This document shows, piece by piece, positions 11,013 through 23,447 of a DNA stretch of 64,000 bases. This stretch comes from Ashinkailepas kermadecensis (Eukaryota > Arthropoda > Thecostraca > Neolepadidae). Positions within the stretch are counted from its first letter, which is position 1. Each line of letters starts with the position of its first letter. The stretch spans positions 55,001 through 119,000 of the forward strand of contig JAOTOM010004350.1 in assembly GCA_034440615.1 (NCBI GenBank). Direction: 5' to 3'. A program made the translations under genes and the position numbers. The notes below the pieces were generated by a model, which saw only the letters and a program-made list of their open reading frames with translations, had not been told where the DNA came from and did not search any database.

Positions 11013-11173
11013 GACGGGTAGTCTAGGGGTAAGTTGCCCGTCTCACAATCGAAAGAATGTGGGTTCGAGTCTCACCTGTCTCTTCTCTTCGCCCGCGACC
11101 AATCGGCGTGAGAGATTGGCGACGCTATATGACTCAACTGTCGACGTGTCGTAAAACCAATAATCACCACCAC
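11013..11173 (+). mobile_element. tRNA-derived SINE, second family member with a different tRNA head
   Basis: The tRNA-like part is 11013-11080, with a paired 7-bp acceptor stem (GACGGGT with ACCTGTC), a T arm around GGTTCGAGT, and an A box TAGTCTAGGGGTAAG. The body CGACCAATCGGCGTGAGAGA, TTGGCGACGCTA is the same as in the SINE at 8287. The tail is AATAATCACCACCAC. GGACGGGGGCGG (10991-11002) and GGACAGGGGCGG (11174-11185) are a likely 12-bp target duplication with one mismatch. Confidence 0.85.
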
Positions 11174-11189
11174 GGACAGGGGCGGAATC

Positions 11190-11621
11190 CGATGATAGAT
11201 GGGTGACCATGGTTAACTTTGGCTGATCTCGGTGATAGATTGGTGACCATGGGTGACTTTGGCTGACCACGGTGATAGATTGGTGACCATAGGTGACTGG
11301 CTGACCTTTGGTGATAGATTGGTGACCACATGTGACTTCGGCTGACCCCGGTGATAGATTGGTGACCATATGTGACTTTGGCTCATCTAGGTGATATATT
11401 GATGACCATAGGTGACTGGCTGACCCCGGTGATAGATTGGTGACCATACGCGACTTTGGCTAATCTCGGTGCTAGATTGATGACCATAGGTGACTTTGGC
11501 TGATCTCGGTGATGGATTGGTGACCACAGGTGACTTCGGCTGATCCCAGTGATAGATTCCTGACCACAGGTGACGTCGGCTGACCCCAGTGATAGATTGG
11601 TGACCAAAGGTGACTTTGATT
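11190..11621 (+). repeat. 36-40 bp minisatellite, GGTGATAGATTGGTGACCAT
   Basis: About 11 units of GTGATAGATTGGTGACCATA then GGTGACTTTGGCTGACCCC, with 2-4 bp length variation. Units without the TTTGG block are 36 bp. Confidence 0.9.
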
Positions 11622-13372
11622 GCACACGCCACGCTTTATTAAATCAATTTGGACGTCAATGCAAGGTTGACAGAGAGACTACCAAGGATGAGGAGGCGAG
11701 GAGGTGGGCAACTTCACAAGGCACCATGTTCGGCATGCAAGACATCAGGAATAGGAACAAATCGAAATTGTGGTGACAAATGCCTCTCAAGAAGTACGAA
11801 TTAATAAAGCGACACACTCGCTTGACTATCCAGTTGTGGATTCGTCGAACGCAAGGTTTCGTAATTCTGCTGTACCGCGTGACACGATCAAACAACAGCT
11901 GAAGTCCTGCCGATTATTTTCGGGCGAAGTCCTGCCGATCTGGCCGGGTGATGTGACAAACATTGCATCAGTTCTGTGCAGCTTATCTCCCTCCCGTTCA
12001 TAGGTGGAGTTTCCGGCCGTTTTAGCCCCTTCCCTCTCAACAAAAAAAAAAGTTCCTGAAAATGGATATATGGAGCCCTTGACATGGTTTGAGCTATCGA
12101 CTTGATGCACGTATCGGTATCTTTAATCAGTTACATTAGGGCCCTGGCTCGTGTCTAATCATACCGGACCAGATGCACGAGAAGGGTCACGCCAAGCCAG
12201 TTCCAACATTCCCGAGTAATGGAATCCTCGCAGACGACTTGACGAGTCCCAAGGATGACCACTCTCAACACTCGCGCCGTTTCTGTCCCTCTTTCTCCAC
12301 ATTGATAGCGGCATTGTAGCCGCCGGCTCCTCCGCGGGAGATATCTCCGCTGGCTTTCTCGGGCTAACTGTGGCCAGGGTCGATAGCGGGCGGTGGCGCG
12401 CACTTATTCAGCACCAGTCTGGTCGAGAGACACCTGTAGCGCGGTGGTCTCCCGCGCCGGCGGCGTCGCACCGTGTGAGCTTCCCAGTCTCCGCCGCCAC
12501 CGGACTGTCTTGCTCAGTGGAGTGTGGCCCATGCGACGCTTTGACTTCACTTGCCGAGCTCCGGCGCAGTAAGTGGAGCGTCGCACAGCCTCGCGCCGCG
12601 CGACGCCTACGAGAGGGATGGCACTCCTCGGCACTCCTCGGCACAGCTCGGCACAGCCTCGTGCCGAGGAGGGGGGGGGGGGTGAGTGAAGCTGCCGTGT
12701 CGCCCCCTCTGTCTGGGCAGCGACGACACTGACAAACATCGGAATGGCGTGCGAAATGCCAGAGAGTCACGGAGAAGGCCCGGGTGTCACGGGAAGCGTC
12801 TCGGTTCGTCACGAAATGTCGACCGTCTGAGAGAGCCTCCGGTCGCCTGGGATTCTTCCGTGTTCTCGGTGCCCGTGGCCGGCTACGACCGCGCTCGTGC
12901 AGTGGTTGCAGGGTGCATTCCACCCGAGTAATCGGAAACCATTCTGCGGTAACCTTGACTCGCCTCCCGGGGCCGGCGGACACCGTTAAAGCTGCGTAGA
13001 GCGGTCAATTGGATTGCGCGTGCGCTGACCTTTGACCTCTGGTGCGGCGCCGGCTGCAGGTGATTGGCGGCCTCTGTTCACCAAACGCATGGAGGTCGAC
13101 CTCCGATCCCATGCTGACCTCACACGGGCGGACAGCTCCACTCCGCTGCTTACCGGGATAAAGGGTGGATGGTTGGTCGTGATGTGGTGGGCGCTGCCCA
13201 GCCCAACCGTTGTCTCTGCAGCGACAGAGGAGGCATCCGATTGCCTGTCTGTGGTACCCTGCCCTCAGTGCCTGTCTCCCGCCCCCGGCTGCACGCGATG
13301 GTGGTGCGTCGGCATCGCAGCGACTCGCCGGCCACCTGCCGCCGCCACCAGCTCACCCTGACTCGAGACAGT
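11622..13372. other. Intronic sequence with a GC-rich portion, no gene recognised
   Basis: 12370-13360 is GC-rich with open but uninformative frames, and carries a small GGCACTCCTCGGCACAGC repeat near 12620-12660. No homology recognised; it could be a regulatory block. Confidence 0.3.
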
Positions 13373-14330
13373 CCACACCAGACCAGACCACACCAGACCA
13401 CACCAGACCACACCACACCATACCACACCACACCAGACCAAACCATACCACACCAGACCAAACCACACCCACCCACCAGCCGACACCACACCAGACCACA
13501 TCCACCCACACCGGCCGACACCACACCAGACCACACCACAATACCACACACCACACCAGACCAGACCACACCAGCTCAGGCCAACCCACACCTCACCAGA
13601 CCACACCACACCAGATTACACCAGATCACACCAGATCGCACTAGATTACGCCATACTGCACCAATCATATCAGATCACACCCGATCACATCAGACCAGAG
13701 AACACCAGATCACACCACACCACGCCAGACTACACCAAGCCAAATCAGATCACACCAGGTCACACCAGAACACGCCAGATCATGCCAGCTCACACAAGCA
13801 CACACCACGCCAAACTACATCAGACCACACCAGAACACCAGACCACACCAGAATACCAGACCACACCAAAACACCAGACCACACCAAAACACCAGACCAC
13901 ACCAAAACACCAGACCACACTAGAACACACCAAAACACCAGACCACACCAGAACACCAGAACACCAGACCACATCAGAACACCAGACTACATCAGAACAC
14001 CAGACTACACCAGACTACACCAGACCACACCATAATACACCAGACCAAACCAGACTACACCAGACCACGCTAGATCACAACATATCCTACACCAGACTAC
14101 ACCACACCAAGTCAGACCATACCAGACTACACCAAACTACGCTATATCATGTCAGACCATTTCAGACCATACTAGCTCACACCAGACCATACTAGCTCAC
14201 ACCATGCCACCCCACACCAAACCACACCACACTACACCGGACCACACTAGACTACACCAGACCACATTAGACCATGTCAAACAATTTCAGACCACACAAG
14301 GCCATACTAGCTTACATTATGACCAGACCA
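13373..14330 (+). repeat. CA-rich satellite, ACACCAGACC unit
   Basis: Nearly a kilobase of 5- to 15-bp units combining CACCA, GACCA and CACCACA. The plus strand is dominated by A and C, with G mostly in CAGA and T scarce except near the end. Both strands stay open over long stretches only because of the simple sequence. Confidence 0.9.
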
Positions 14331-14652
14331 TCAGTTGAGCTGACAGTTTTCTCCGGGTGGTGCTCGATGGGAAGAAGTGACGCCTGACGCGTCCTTTGTT
14401 GTGCGGTGAATCGTGCCAGCTGATGGTAGTTTGCTCGAGCATCATTGAGTTTTCATATTGCAGTTCTGCTTATCATGCGAATTGAATTTCAACACCATTG
14501 CAAGAACTGTGTGTCACGTGCGACTTTCACCTTACTGCGATTCTGACCGCGGTATGCTGGTCGTCGGCGTTGCCTATAGATGCGTTGTTTCGAGTTGTGG
14601 CCAGGCCAATGGCTGTGCGACATACCGAAGTGGGTGCTTATCGTGAACAGGG

Positions 14653-15119
<467 letters not shown>

Positions 15120-15221
15120 GCAGGGTCCTGCTCCAGTCCTGTTTTTGTCTTCTCCTTCCCCACCATGGTAGGTAGGGAGCAATGCAAACCTTTTCCCTCC
15201 CCACACACTGTTCAATGTTTC

Positions 15222-15703
15222 CGAAGGGAAGATGAACAAAGTAATCGGGGCAATGTTGTTACGGCTTGCTGAAGGAAAGATGAACAAAGTAGTCAGGGCA
15301 ATGTTGTTACGGCTTGCTGAAGGAAAGATGAACAAAGTAGTCGGGGCAATGTTGTTACGGCTTGCTGAAGGAAAGATGAACAAAGTAGTCAGGGCAATGT
15401 TGTTACGGCTTGCTGAAGGAAAGATGAACAAAGTAGTCGGGGCAATGTTGTTACGGCTTGCTGAAGGAAAGATGAACAAAGTAATCGGGGCAATGTTGTT
15501 ACGGCTTGCTGAAGGAAAGATGAACAAAGTAGTCGGGGCAATGTTGTTACGGCTTGCTGAAGGAAAGATGAACAAAGTAGTCGGGGCAATGTTGTTACGG
15601 CTTGCTGAAGGAAAGATGAACAAAGTAGTCGGGCAATGTTGTTACGGCTTGCTGAAGGAAAGATGAACAAAGTAGTCGGGGCAATGTTGTTACGGCTTGC
15701 TTA
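15222..15703 (+). repeat. 48-bp minisatellite, ten near-identical units
   Basis: The unit is GAAGGAAAGATGAACAAAGT, AGTCGGGGCAATGTTGTTAC, GGCTTGCT. Differences are AGTC/AATC and CGGGG/CAGGG/CGGG. The period is divisible by three, so both strands show long open frames that are not genes. Confidence 0.93.
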
Positions 15704-16271
15704 CAATAGAGGGACGCTCCACTAATCCACCTTGCTAACGTACCCTACGTTCCGGAATGGGTGGTAATTACAGCTCAGTTAATGCGTTTAGTTAATTTCA
15801 CATTGGGAGCACGCCCCCCAGCGTCACTCAACACCGCTTCTTTCGATCGAGTCATATCGCTCCGATGTGGACCCGACCAGCCAGTTCTGGAAACGCTGCT
15901 TAACGCTCATGATGATTTTCACATTCGAGTGTTTTTTTTTCTGATCTTGAAGTATTTTCAAAGCTGATGAATTTGGTGCCTCGAAACGTGCCTATGTTTT
16001 GACATTATAGGTATCTGTCACCGCGGCGTAAAGAACACCACCAGATATCACGGGGCCGCACCACTTCACAGCAGCCCACACCATCCCACACCATCCCACA
16101 CCAGCCTACACCAGCCCACATCACCTCATATCAGCCCACCCCGCCCCACACCAGCCCACTCCACCAATCGGCAGCCCATACCGATGGGCAGTCCATACTA
16201 ACACACAACAACCATTACGAACCCACACCAGAAAAAAAACTAACAAAATTCGCTAGTATTTGTCTAATCAT
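15704..16271. other. Unique sequence with a degenerate CACACCAGCC patch
   Basis: 16066-16180 contains about ten diverged CACACCAGCC units, related in composition to the satellite at 13373. Nothing else recognised. Confidence 0.45.
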
Positions 16272-17284
16272 TTAACCCGCGCACGTCCGGGGGGCAGATA
16301 TCTGCCCCCCCCTGCGGTTTTTCCTACTTTGCCCCCATACTAATCGGGTTAGCAAGGCCAAACCTCGCATGGCTGCTCATTGGTCTTTTCCGCATATCCT
16401 CAGAAATGTTTGACCCTGGGTCATCTCAAGTCAGGTCACCAGGTCAGGCGAAGTGACCTAACGTCCCTCAGAGTTCTAGGTGGCATCACTCCCACAATAA
16501 TTGGGCGATTGATTTCAAACTTATATCACGTCATGATTTTATCAGGGTCTATAATATGTATATCACGGTTTTTTCGTAGCGTTGACCTGAGGTCAGGTCG
16601 TGGCCATGGCTTACCCATTATAGGCCTATGGAAAAATATACAAATGTTTCCTGCTTACATATTTGCTCTCGGAATGACCTCCAACCGTTATGGCGTGTAG
16701 TTGGAAGCTATTCGCAATGCTATCGCTGACTTTTTTGCTCAGTGGCCCCACCAAGGTCAGCTGAGGTCACCTGAAATCACTAGCACATTTCTGCGCATTA
16801 TATCGCAATGCATTGAGCTAGAAGGCTGAAATTACCGTCATTGTGCTTGTATCGCCAAGACGTGTCGATTGATATATTACATGACCTCCTTACTCTACAC
16901 CATGACCTTGACCTGAGGTCATTGTTTCGGTGACCCATCTGTTGACCTGACCTTAAATTACACACCGTATGTCGATAGCACATTTCAAGGGCTGTCGAAT
17001 AGCATTTGCAGTTTGTTTCTATCTGTTACAGGTCCTGAGATATGTGCCAATATCTGAGGGTCCCACCCGATCTGGTCGAATTTGACATATGATGACCCAG
17101 TGACCTAAATATTGACCTGAACGGGAAAATGACCGAAATACTTTCGATAGAGCTTGTCACCAGCTATCCAAAGCCATTTTCCGTTTGTCGCTACCTAGCA
17201 TAGTTCTCGAGATCTTAGGGGGGCAGACATCTGCCCCCCCGGACATGCGAAGTTGGCGCGGACCGCCGGACGTGCGAGTGTTAA
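16272..17284. mobile_element. Non-autonomous piggyBac-type DNA transposon (1005 bp between TTAA sites)
   Basis: TTAA stands at both ends (16272-16275 and 17281-17284), as piggyBac insertion requires. Terminal inverted repeats are CCCGCGCACGTCCG at the left and, reverse-complemented, CACTCGCACGTCCG at the right (12 of 14). Just inside each end is a perfect hairpin, GGGGGGCAGATATCTGCC-type at 16289-16310 and its counterpart at 17218-17240. The interior has no transposase frame. It is packed with AGGTCA/TGACCT hexamers. Confidence 0.8.
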
Positions 17285-17579
17285 GTTCTGGTGCCAGTTT
17301 CTACACACAAGATTGACCAGGACATACACCTGATCATATATCTCAAAGCAGAGTTCCTCAAGCGTTGAAAGCCGCATTTGTGAACATTAAGTATCATGGA
17401 TAATGATCAGCCCTCATTCCTGAAGCTTGCACGTGCTGAATTCGCAGAAGTGCTGCTATGGTTCATCAGATCATGTTCCCAGATGTGTTCCTTCGTGATT
17501 CTAACATCTTAGAAAGAACGATATTGTATTCTGACCTGGCCACGCCTTGCACGTAAGCCGTTACGTGTACTGTCAGTGC

Positions 17580-17875
17580 TGACTATTAACACTTGATCAG
17601 TCATGTCGACCGACCATTAGTGCTGAAGTTGCCCTCTTATCAGTTATGTGAACAATTAGCTCTCAAGTTAACTCTAATCAGCTATGGGAATCATTGGTGC
17701 TGAAGTTTTGACCTCCTGATCAGCTTTGTGAATAATTAGCTCGGAAGTTAACTCTGTACTCGGCAATGAGAATCATTGGTGCTGACGTATTAACCTCCTG
17801 ATCAGCTATGTGAATAATTTGCTCTGAAGTTAACCAACTGATCACCTACGAGAATCATTGGTGGTGAAGGTATGT
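17580..17875 (+). repeat. Degenerate 65-80 bp tandem repeat
   Basis: Units contain TGATCAGCTATGTGAATAAT, TAGCTCTGAAGTTAACTC and GAATCATTGGTGCTGAAG. About three to four diverged copies. Confidence 0.7.
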
Positions 17876-18089
17876 ACCATCGATGTTTATGGGAACAGCT
17901 AGTGCTGACTGTGACGTGGATACTGGCTTTCCATTCCTGGGATATTCTTTCCATTTCATTTTGATTTTATCTAGATACCATAGATTGCATTGAGAAAGGG
18001 CACAGACTTTGCCAACACAATGATCATTTTACTCCCATTACCACTATCCTTAATTAGCTACCAATGTACTCGCAGTGCTTTGCTTCTTC

Positions 18090-18575
18090 CTTCCTTTCAC
18101 CACCACTATGCTGCTCTCATCACCACTACACCGCTCTCACTACCAATATGCTTTTCTTGTCATCACCACTACACCGCTCTCACCACCACTATGCTGCTCT
18201 CACCATCACCAGCCGGTGATAACCTCTACCCTGGCCTCGCCACCAATACACCGCTCTCACCACCATTATGACGCTCTCACCACCATGATGCTCCTCCCAC
18301 CATCACCAACCGGTGCTAACCACCACCCCTACCCTGCCTCGCCACCAATACACCACACTCACCACCATTATAACACTCTCACCACCATGATGCTGCTCTC
18401 ACCATCACCAACCGGTGCTAACCACCCCTACCGTGCCCTCGCCACCATTACACCGTGCTCATCACCACTATACCGCTCTCACCACCGCTATGCTGCTCTC
18501 ACGAACACCAGCCGGTGCTAACCACCGTTATGCTGCTCTCACCATCACCAGCCGGTGTTGACTACCACGATCAAC
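18090..18575 (+). repeat. Complex minisatellite, CACCACTATGCTGCTCTCAC with ACCAGCCGGTG
   Basis: A short CACCACTA/ACACCGCTCTC unit alternates with a longer CACCATCACCAGCCGGTGCT block about every 90-130 bp, a nested repeat. Confidence 0.8.
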
Positions 18576-19904
18576 AGCTGGTGTAGGCCAGCGCCGTGAA
18601 CTCCGAAGGCGACCGTGCCAGGCCTCTCAAAACAGCTGTGTCCGTCCTCCTCAGCCTCGCATTGGTTAAAGTTAGCGGTCCAAATGAGCACAAAAACAAA
18701 TCCCATGAGTCACACTCCCGCACTCGAATTCCGACACATGTTCCTCTCACCGCCAGCAAGACGATTATCCTCGTGAATGATGTAAGAGCACGCGCCATGG
18801 TTGTTGTGCAAGTGAGATTGTCTTAAAACGTTGTCTGGAACAGGGGCGTCGTTTGGTGAAAATGATTGGATTGGGTTGGCTGAAATGTTCGAAGGTATAT
18901 GTTGCGATTGATGTGGACGGGACACCTGGAAAACCGTCCCGAACACATAGCCACGGAAGATATGTGTTGAGCGTATATAAGCCGCATTACTTGGCCGCGG
19001 CAGACACCAAGCACGCAAAATATGAATCAAAAGGCGAGCACTAGCATACAGATCCTGTTATTTACTTCGCATTTCACGGCATGCCTCTTCTTGCGCATAC
19101 GATAATCTGAGCTTGTTGGTTCAACTCCGATTACACTATCTCCTCGCTAAATTCAACGGCGCCGCCGCTGTGCGGCATGTGACGGGCACGTTCCACACAG
19201 TCATTTTCCTGTGTGGATCGTCCGTCACAGTCGAAAAAGCCGACCCATCTCCGACTGTAGATGGACCCTACTTGCGTACCCTACGTAACCAGAAGACGAA
19301 CGAACTGTTGGCACATGACGAGCGAGAATTGCTAGTTCGAAGTCTTCAACGGCAGATGCGTCGTGCGGACAGTGATGTGTTACGCATTTTCCAATTGCGA
19401 TACAGAGCATGGACCATGTGTTTTGCGATACTCCATTAATTTTAATCATTATGGTTAGGGATGTAACTAAATGTAAGCACTGGCGTTTATTTCTGAGAAA
19501 AAAATATATTCGGGGAGCATAACACATGAAGGCAATGGACGGACTCAAATGGATTGGGAACACGCTCTACGTCCAATTTTAGAAGTTGAAATTGTTGGGT
19601 GAAAAACCAACATCGAGGGAGTGCTTGCTACCTCAAAGCTATATAAAACAACACTCATGAATGTAAGTATGCCAGTTCGGAACAAACATGATCAATGAGA
19701 CACATATAAACTTGTTCTGCATCTACAAATACAGCTTAAGTTGTCCACTGCGGGTGAACAGGATTTTCGGACTCGGAATGCCAAGCAATGTAGCTGTCCA
19801 TTATTTTGGTCGGGTTATATTGTTTGCAAGATAAAGCACACGCAAGCATGATCGTCAACATTGTGCCGCAGAGATGCTAATGGTTTGCACAACTTAATAG
19901 TATG
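18576..19904. other. Unique intronic sequence
   Basis: Mixed composition; open frames are short and unrecognised. No transposon ends identified. Confidence 0.3.
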
Positions 19905-20205
19905 CTCAGATGCGTGAGCTGTTCATGTCTGGCTGTCAGAGACAGTTCTCAGATGTGTGAGCTGTTCATGTCTGGCTGTCAGAGACAGTTCTCAGATGTG
20001 TGAGCTGTTCATGTCTGGCTGTCAGAGACAGTTCTCAGATGTGTGAGCTGTTCATGTCTGGCTGTCAGAGACAGTTCTCAGATGTGTGAGCTGTTCATGT
20101 CTGGCTGTCAGAGACAGTTCTCAGATGTGTGAGCTGTTCATGTCTGGCTGTCAGAGACAGTTCTCAGATGTGTGAGCTGTTCATGTCTGGCTGTCAGAGA
20201 CAGTT
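19905..20205 (+). repeat. 43-bp minisatellite, seven almost identical units
   Basis: The unit is TCAGATGTGTGAGCTGTTCA, TGTCTGGCTGTCAGAGACAG, TTC. Only the first differs (ATGCGTG). Each contains a small inverted repeat CTGTC-AGA-GACAG. Confidence 0.95.
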
Positions 20206-21170
20206 CAATAATTTTGTGTTTGATTTGGTGTAATTGCCATTGGCAATCGTCGTGGTAATGCTGGCGAAGGTACCAGCCCAGTAATGATAGCAAAACACGG
20301 CAGTTAAAGGGTTGCTAACTAGGAGCAACCAGATACATTCACACTGTGCAGAGGACACGTAAGCAAGGAAATAGTGACTGCTATTCATATCTGGATATGC
20401 TTGCAATATACACTGTTGCTTTGATGTTTGTTTTCTTCAAAACCATTGGGATGACACAAAGCCTTGTTGGAATGGCTCAGAAGAAAGTTGGAGTAGCTTG
20501 AGCCATCCCAAAATATACAAAACGACATCCCTAGTCTGGAGGTTGCATTGAAATATACGCAAACCTGTGGCAAGAAGGAAAAACAATGTGTGTGGGTTTA
20601 GAGCGTGTTCCAACGTGCTCTGTGCAACAATATAACCGCACTACACGTGCAGCAGATCTATTTTACGGGAGGAAAATTACCCGCTTAAACCAAAAACACA
20701 GCCGCATAGTTTGCAGGCGTCAAACTAGAACTTGTAACCGTTTGTCAAAGGGATCAAGCCAAATACCCAACTGACCGGAAGTTGCAGGTACTGACCGGAA
20801 CGTTCGCCCTACAGCACAGCCGCAGCTGAACCAACACGTCAGGTAGTTATTCAACTATATTTTCCACCTCTTGAGTCAAGGCTGAAATAAAGTAAAGTAT
20901 CTAAGTTTTTATATCATCTCTCACATCGTAAATCTTATCCGTCGCAATGCATAGGTATAGGTTTCTGGAAATTATTGTGAGGACACAATATATGAAAGCA
21001 ATGGACGGGGATATAAGCCCAAGTGGATTGGGAAACATACCGTATAGGGTCCCATACTAAAAGTCAAAACTATTGGATGGAGGGTGGGAAAGCCAACATT
21101 GGAGGGGGCAAATGCCCTCTCAATGGAGTACAAAGTTACACCCCTGGTGAAATGCATGGGTCGAGTGGAA
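20206..21170. other. Unique AT-rich intronic sequence
   Basis: About 20970-21080 resembles 19500-19580 (ACACAATATATGAAAGCAAT..GGACGG..AAGTGGATTGGGAA), so an unclassified dispersed repeat occurs twice here. No gene seen. Confidence 0.4.
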
Positions 21171-21678
21171 AGCTTTACGGCAGCTGTGTGTCGGGCGGCG
21201 CGTACCGACGTGAACCGTCGACCAGACAGCCTGTGCTGGCGTCAGTCACGGAGATGTATCATAACCTCCACAGTTCATAACCTCCACAGTTCAGCTGTGT
21301 GTCGGGCGGCACGTACCGACGTGAACCGTCGACCAGACAGCCTGTGCTGGCGTCAGTCACGGAGATGTATCATAACCTCCACAGTTCAGCTGTGTGTCGG
21401 GCGGCACGTACCGACGTGAACCGTCGACCAGACAGCCTGTGCTGGCGTCAGTCACGGAGATGTATCATAACCTCCACAGTTCATAACCTCCACAGTTCAG
21501 CTGTGTGTCGGGCGGCACGTACCGACGTGAACCGTCGACCAGACAGCCTGTGCTGGCGTCAGTCACGGAGATGTATCATAACCTCCACAGTTCATAACCT
21601 CCACAGTTCAGCTGTGTGTCGGGCGGCACGTACCGACGTGAACCGTCGACCAGACAACCTGTGCTGGCGTTAGTCACG
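21171..21678 (+). repeat. 95/111-bp minisatellite, five units
   Basis: The unit starts CAGCTGTGTGTCGGGCGGCA and ends ATCATAACCTCCACAGTT. Three units duplicate the last 16 bp (CATAACCTCCACAGTT), giving 111 instead of 95 bp, so there is a repeat inside the repeat. Confidence 0.93.
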
Positions 21679-21849
21679 ATTGTCGCCCTCCCCTCTGGGG
21701 GCGACCCCGGGCCGCCCGCCGTGCTTTATGGTTGTGGCGGCAGCATGGGGCACCGTGTGGCACTGTAAGCCGGTCCGGTGCATACCGGCTGACCTCAGCT
21801 GCGCGTGCCTACAGGCGGAATGCCATGGTGTAGCAGCCGACACGTTGAC

Positions 21850-22453
21850 TTTGTGTCACTGCCTCACGTGGGTGTCACTGCCTGACGGGGCCTTTGTTGG
21901 CCGACGAGGCTGTGCCATTGCCTGAGATGACATTGCCACTGCCTGGCGTGACATTGTCACTGTCTGACGCGACTGTGTCACTGCCTGAAGTGACTGTGTC
22001 ACTGCATGGCGTGACTGTGTTGCTGTCTAGCATGTATGTGTCACTGCATGATGTGGCTATGCCACTCGTGACGCGTCTGTTTCACTGGGTGACGTGGCTA
22101 TATCACTGCCCGACGTGACTATGTCACTGCCTGACGTGGCTGTGTCACTGCCTGACGTGGCTGTGTCACTGCCTGACGTGGCTGTGCCACTGCCTGACGT
22201 GGCTGTGTCACTGCCTGACGTGGCTGTGTCACTGCCTGACGTGGCTGTGCCACTGCCTGACGTGGCTGTGTCACTGCCTGACGTGGCTGTGTCACTGCCT
22301 GACGTGGCTGTGTCACTGCCTGACGTGGCTGTGTCACTGCCTGACGTGGCTGTGTCACTGCCTGACGTGGCTGTGTCACTGCCTGACGTGGCTGTGTCAC
22401 TGCCTGACGTGGCTGTGCCACTGCCTGACGTGGCTGTGTCACTGCGTGGCGTG
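21850..22453 (+). repeat. 21-bp minisatellite, CTGACGTGGCTGTGTCACTGC
   Basis: About 15 nearly perfect units from 22130 to 22445 (GTGTCAC/GTGCCAC the only common variant), preceded by a degenerate approach from 21850 with ACTGCCTGA-type units. Confidence 0.93.
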
Positions 22454-23447
22454 GCTAAGTCGAGACAGTCCGCCAGCATGTGGACAGTGCCATGATCCTG
22501 CCGTGCCATTGCCGGAGCTCGCTGGCACGCGCCGCCGTCGCCACCTTCAACTGTCGACCATCGGCCGCCTTTATCTCGTCGCCGGATCGGCGGCTGTTTT
22601 ACAGCGCCGTCGCCGCGCCGCCCGCCGCGACGCTATCGCCGTCGCACGCGCCGTATCCGTCCGATAGCGCGCCCGTCCGCCGCAATTATCGGCGACAGAA
22701 ACGACGCAGATTGCACGCTTCCGATGCGGTCGACGCGACGCGATAGGCGTCTGTCGATCATGCAACGCGGCGCGGTGCACCGCCGCGGTGGTGCTGAGGA
22801 GAGGGGCGGGGGCTGAGCGCGTGCCGTCAGGTCGAGGCGGGGGAGGGAGCAGCGTTTGCGGCCAGGGCAGGATGGCCGTCTAACCCACACCAGAGCGTGA
22901 TGGCGTGCGCTCGGCTCGGCTCATTGTTTGCTCTGGTTGCGGTGCGCGACGTGTTTTATGCGGGTACCTGTGCCTGACTATGGATGGCTGAGATCTGAGC
23001 GTGGCCAAGCAGCCCGACGCAGGAGACTGTGCTGCGTTCAACGAAGCGGTTCTGATCGAATCATATCTACGTTATTCAGGAAAAACAACGTTGCACATTG
23101 TGTTTCTCACAGCTTCGATCGCGATAAAGACGTAGATCGAGTGAGCTTTAATTTAACTGACTGGGTCGTTCTTCGAATTGAATATCGAAGCCACTTTAGA
23201 GCCGAAAGGCGGAAGAACGTTCGAAAAAGTCAGGTTCCAATGGCTTCTACAATATATTCTTTCCATGTAGCGCCCATTGCGTTCATCGTTAAAAGGTCCT
23301 GGAAAGTGGGCGCGTATAATCATCACCGCGTGCATTCCTCGTCAAGGTCTAGTCTTAACGACATGAGCTGCTGTCAATTCGACGTGGTGTGCCCGACACT
23401 ACAACCACCGCAGTCGCGGTAGTCACAGAGGAGTCATAGAAGAGTCC
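22454..23447. other. CpG-rich block then AT-rich sequence, no gene recognised
   Basis: 22480-22900 is very CpG-rich with several open frames giving Arg/Ala-rich sequence without family signatures. 22930-23420 has one long frame, also unrecognised. Confidence 0.3.

Noticed and set aside
11013..11080. A second functional tRNA gene
   Set aside because: Acceptor and T stems pair, but the anticodon stem is broken and the SINE body and tail follow directly.
22928..23422. 164-codon plus-strand frame as a gene
   Set aside because: No recognisable domain, unremarkable composition, no splice or promoter context.
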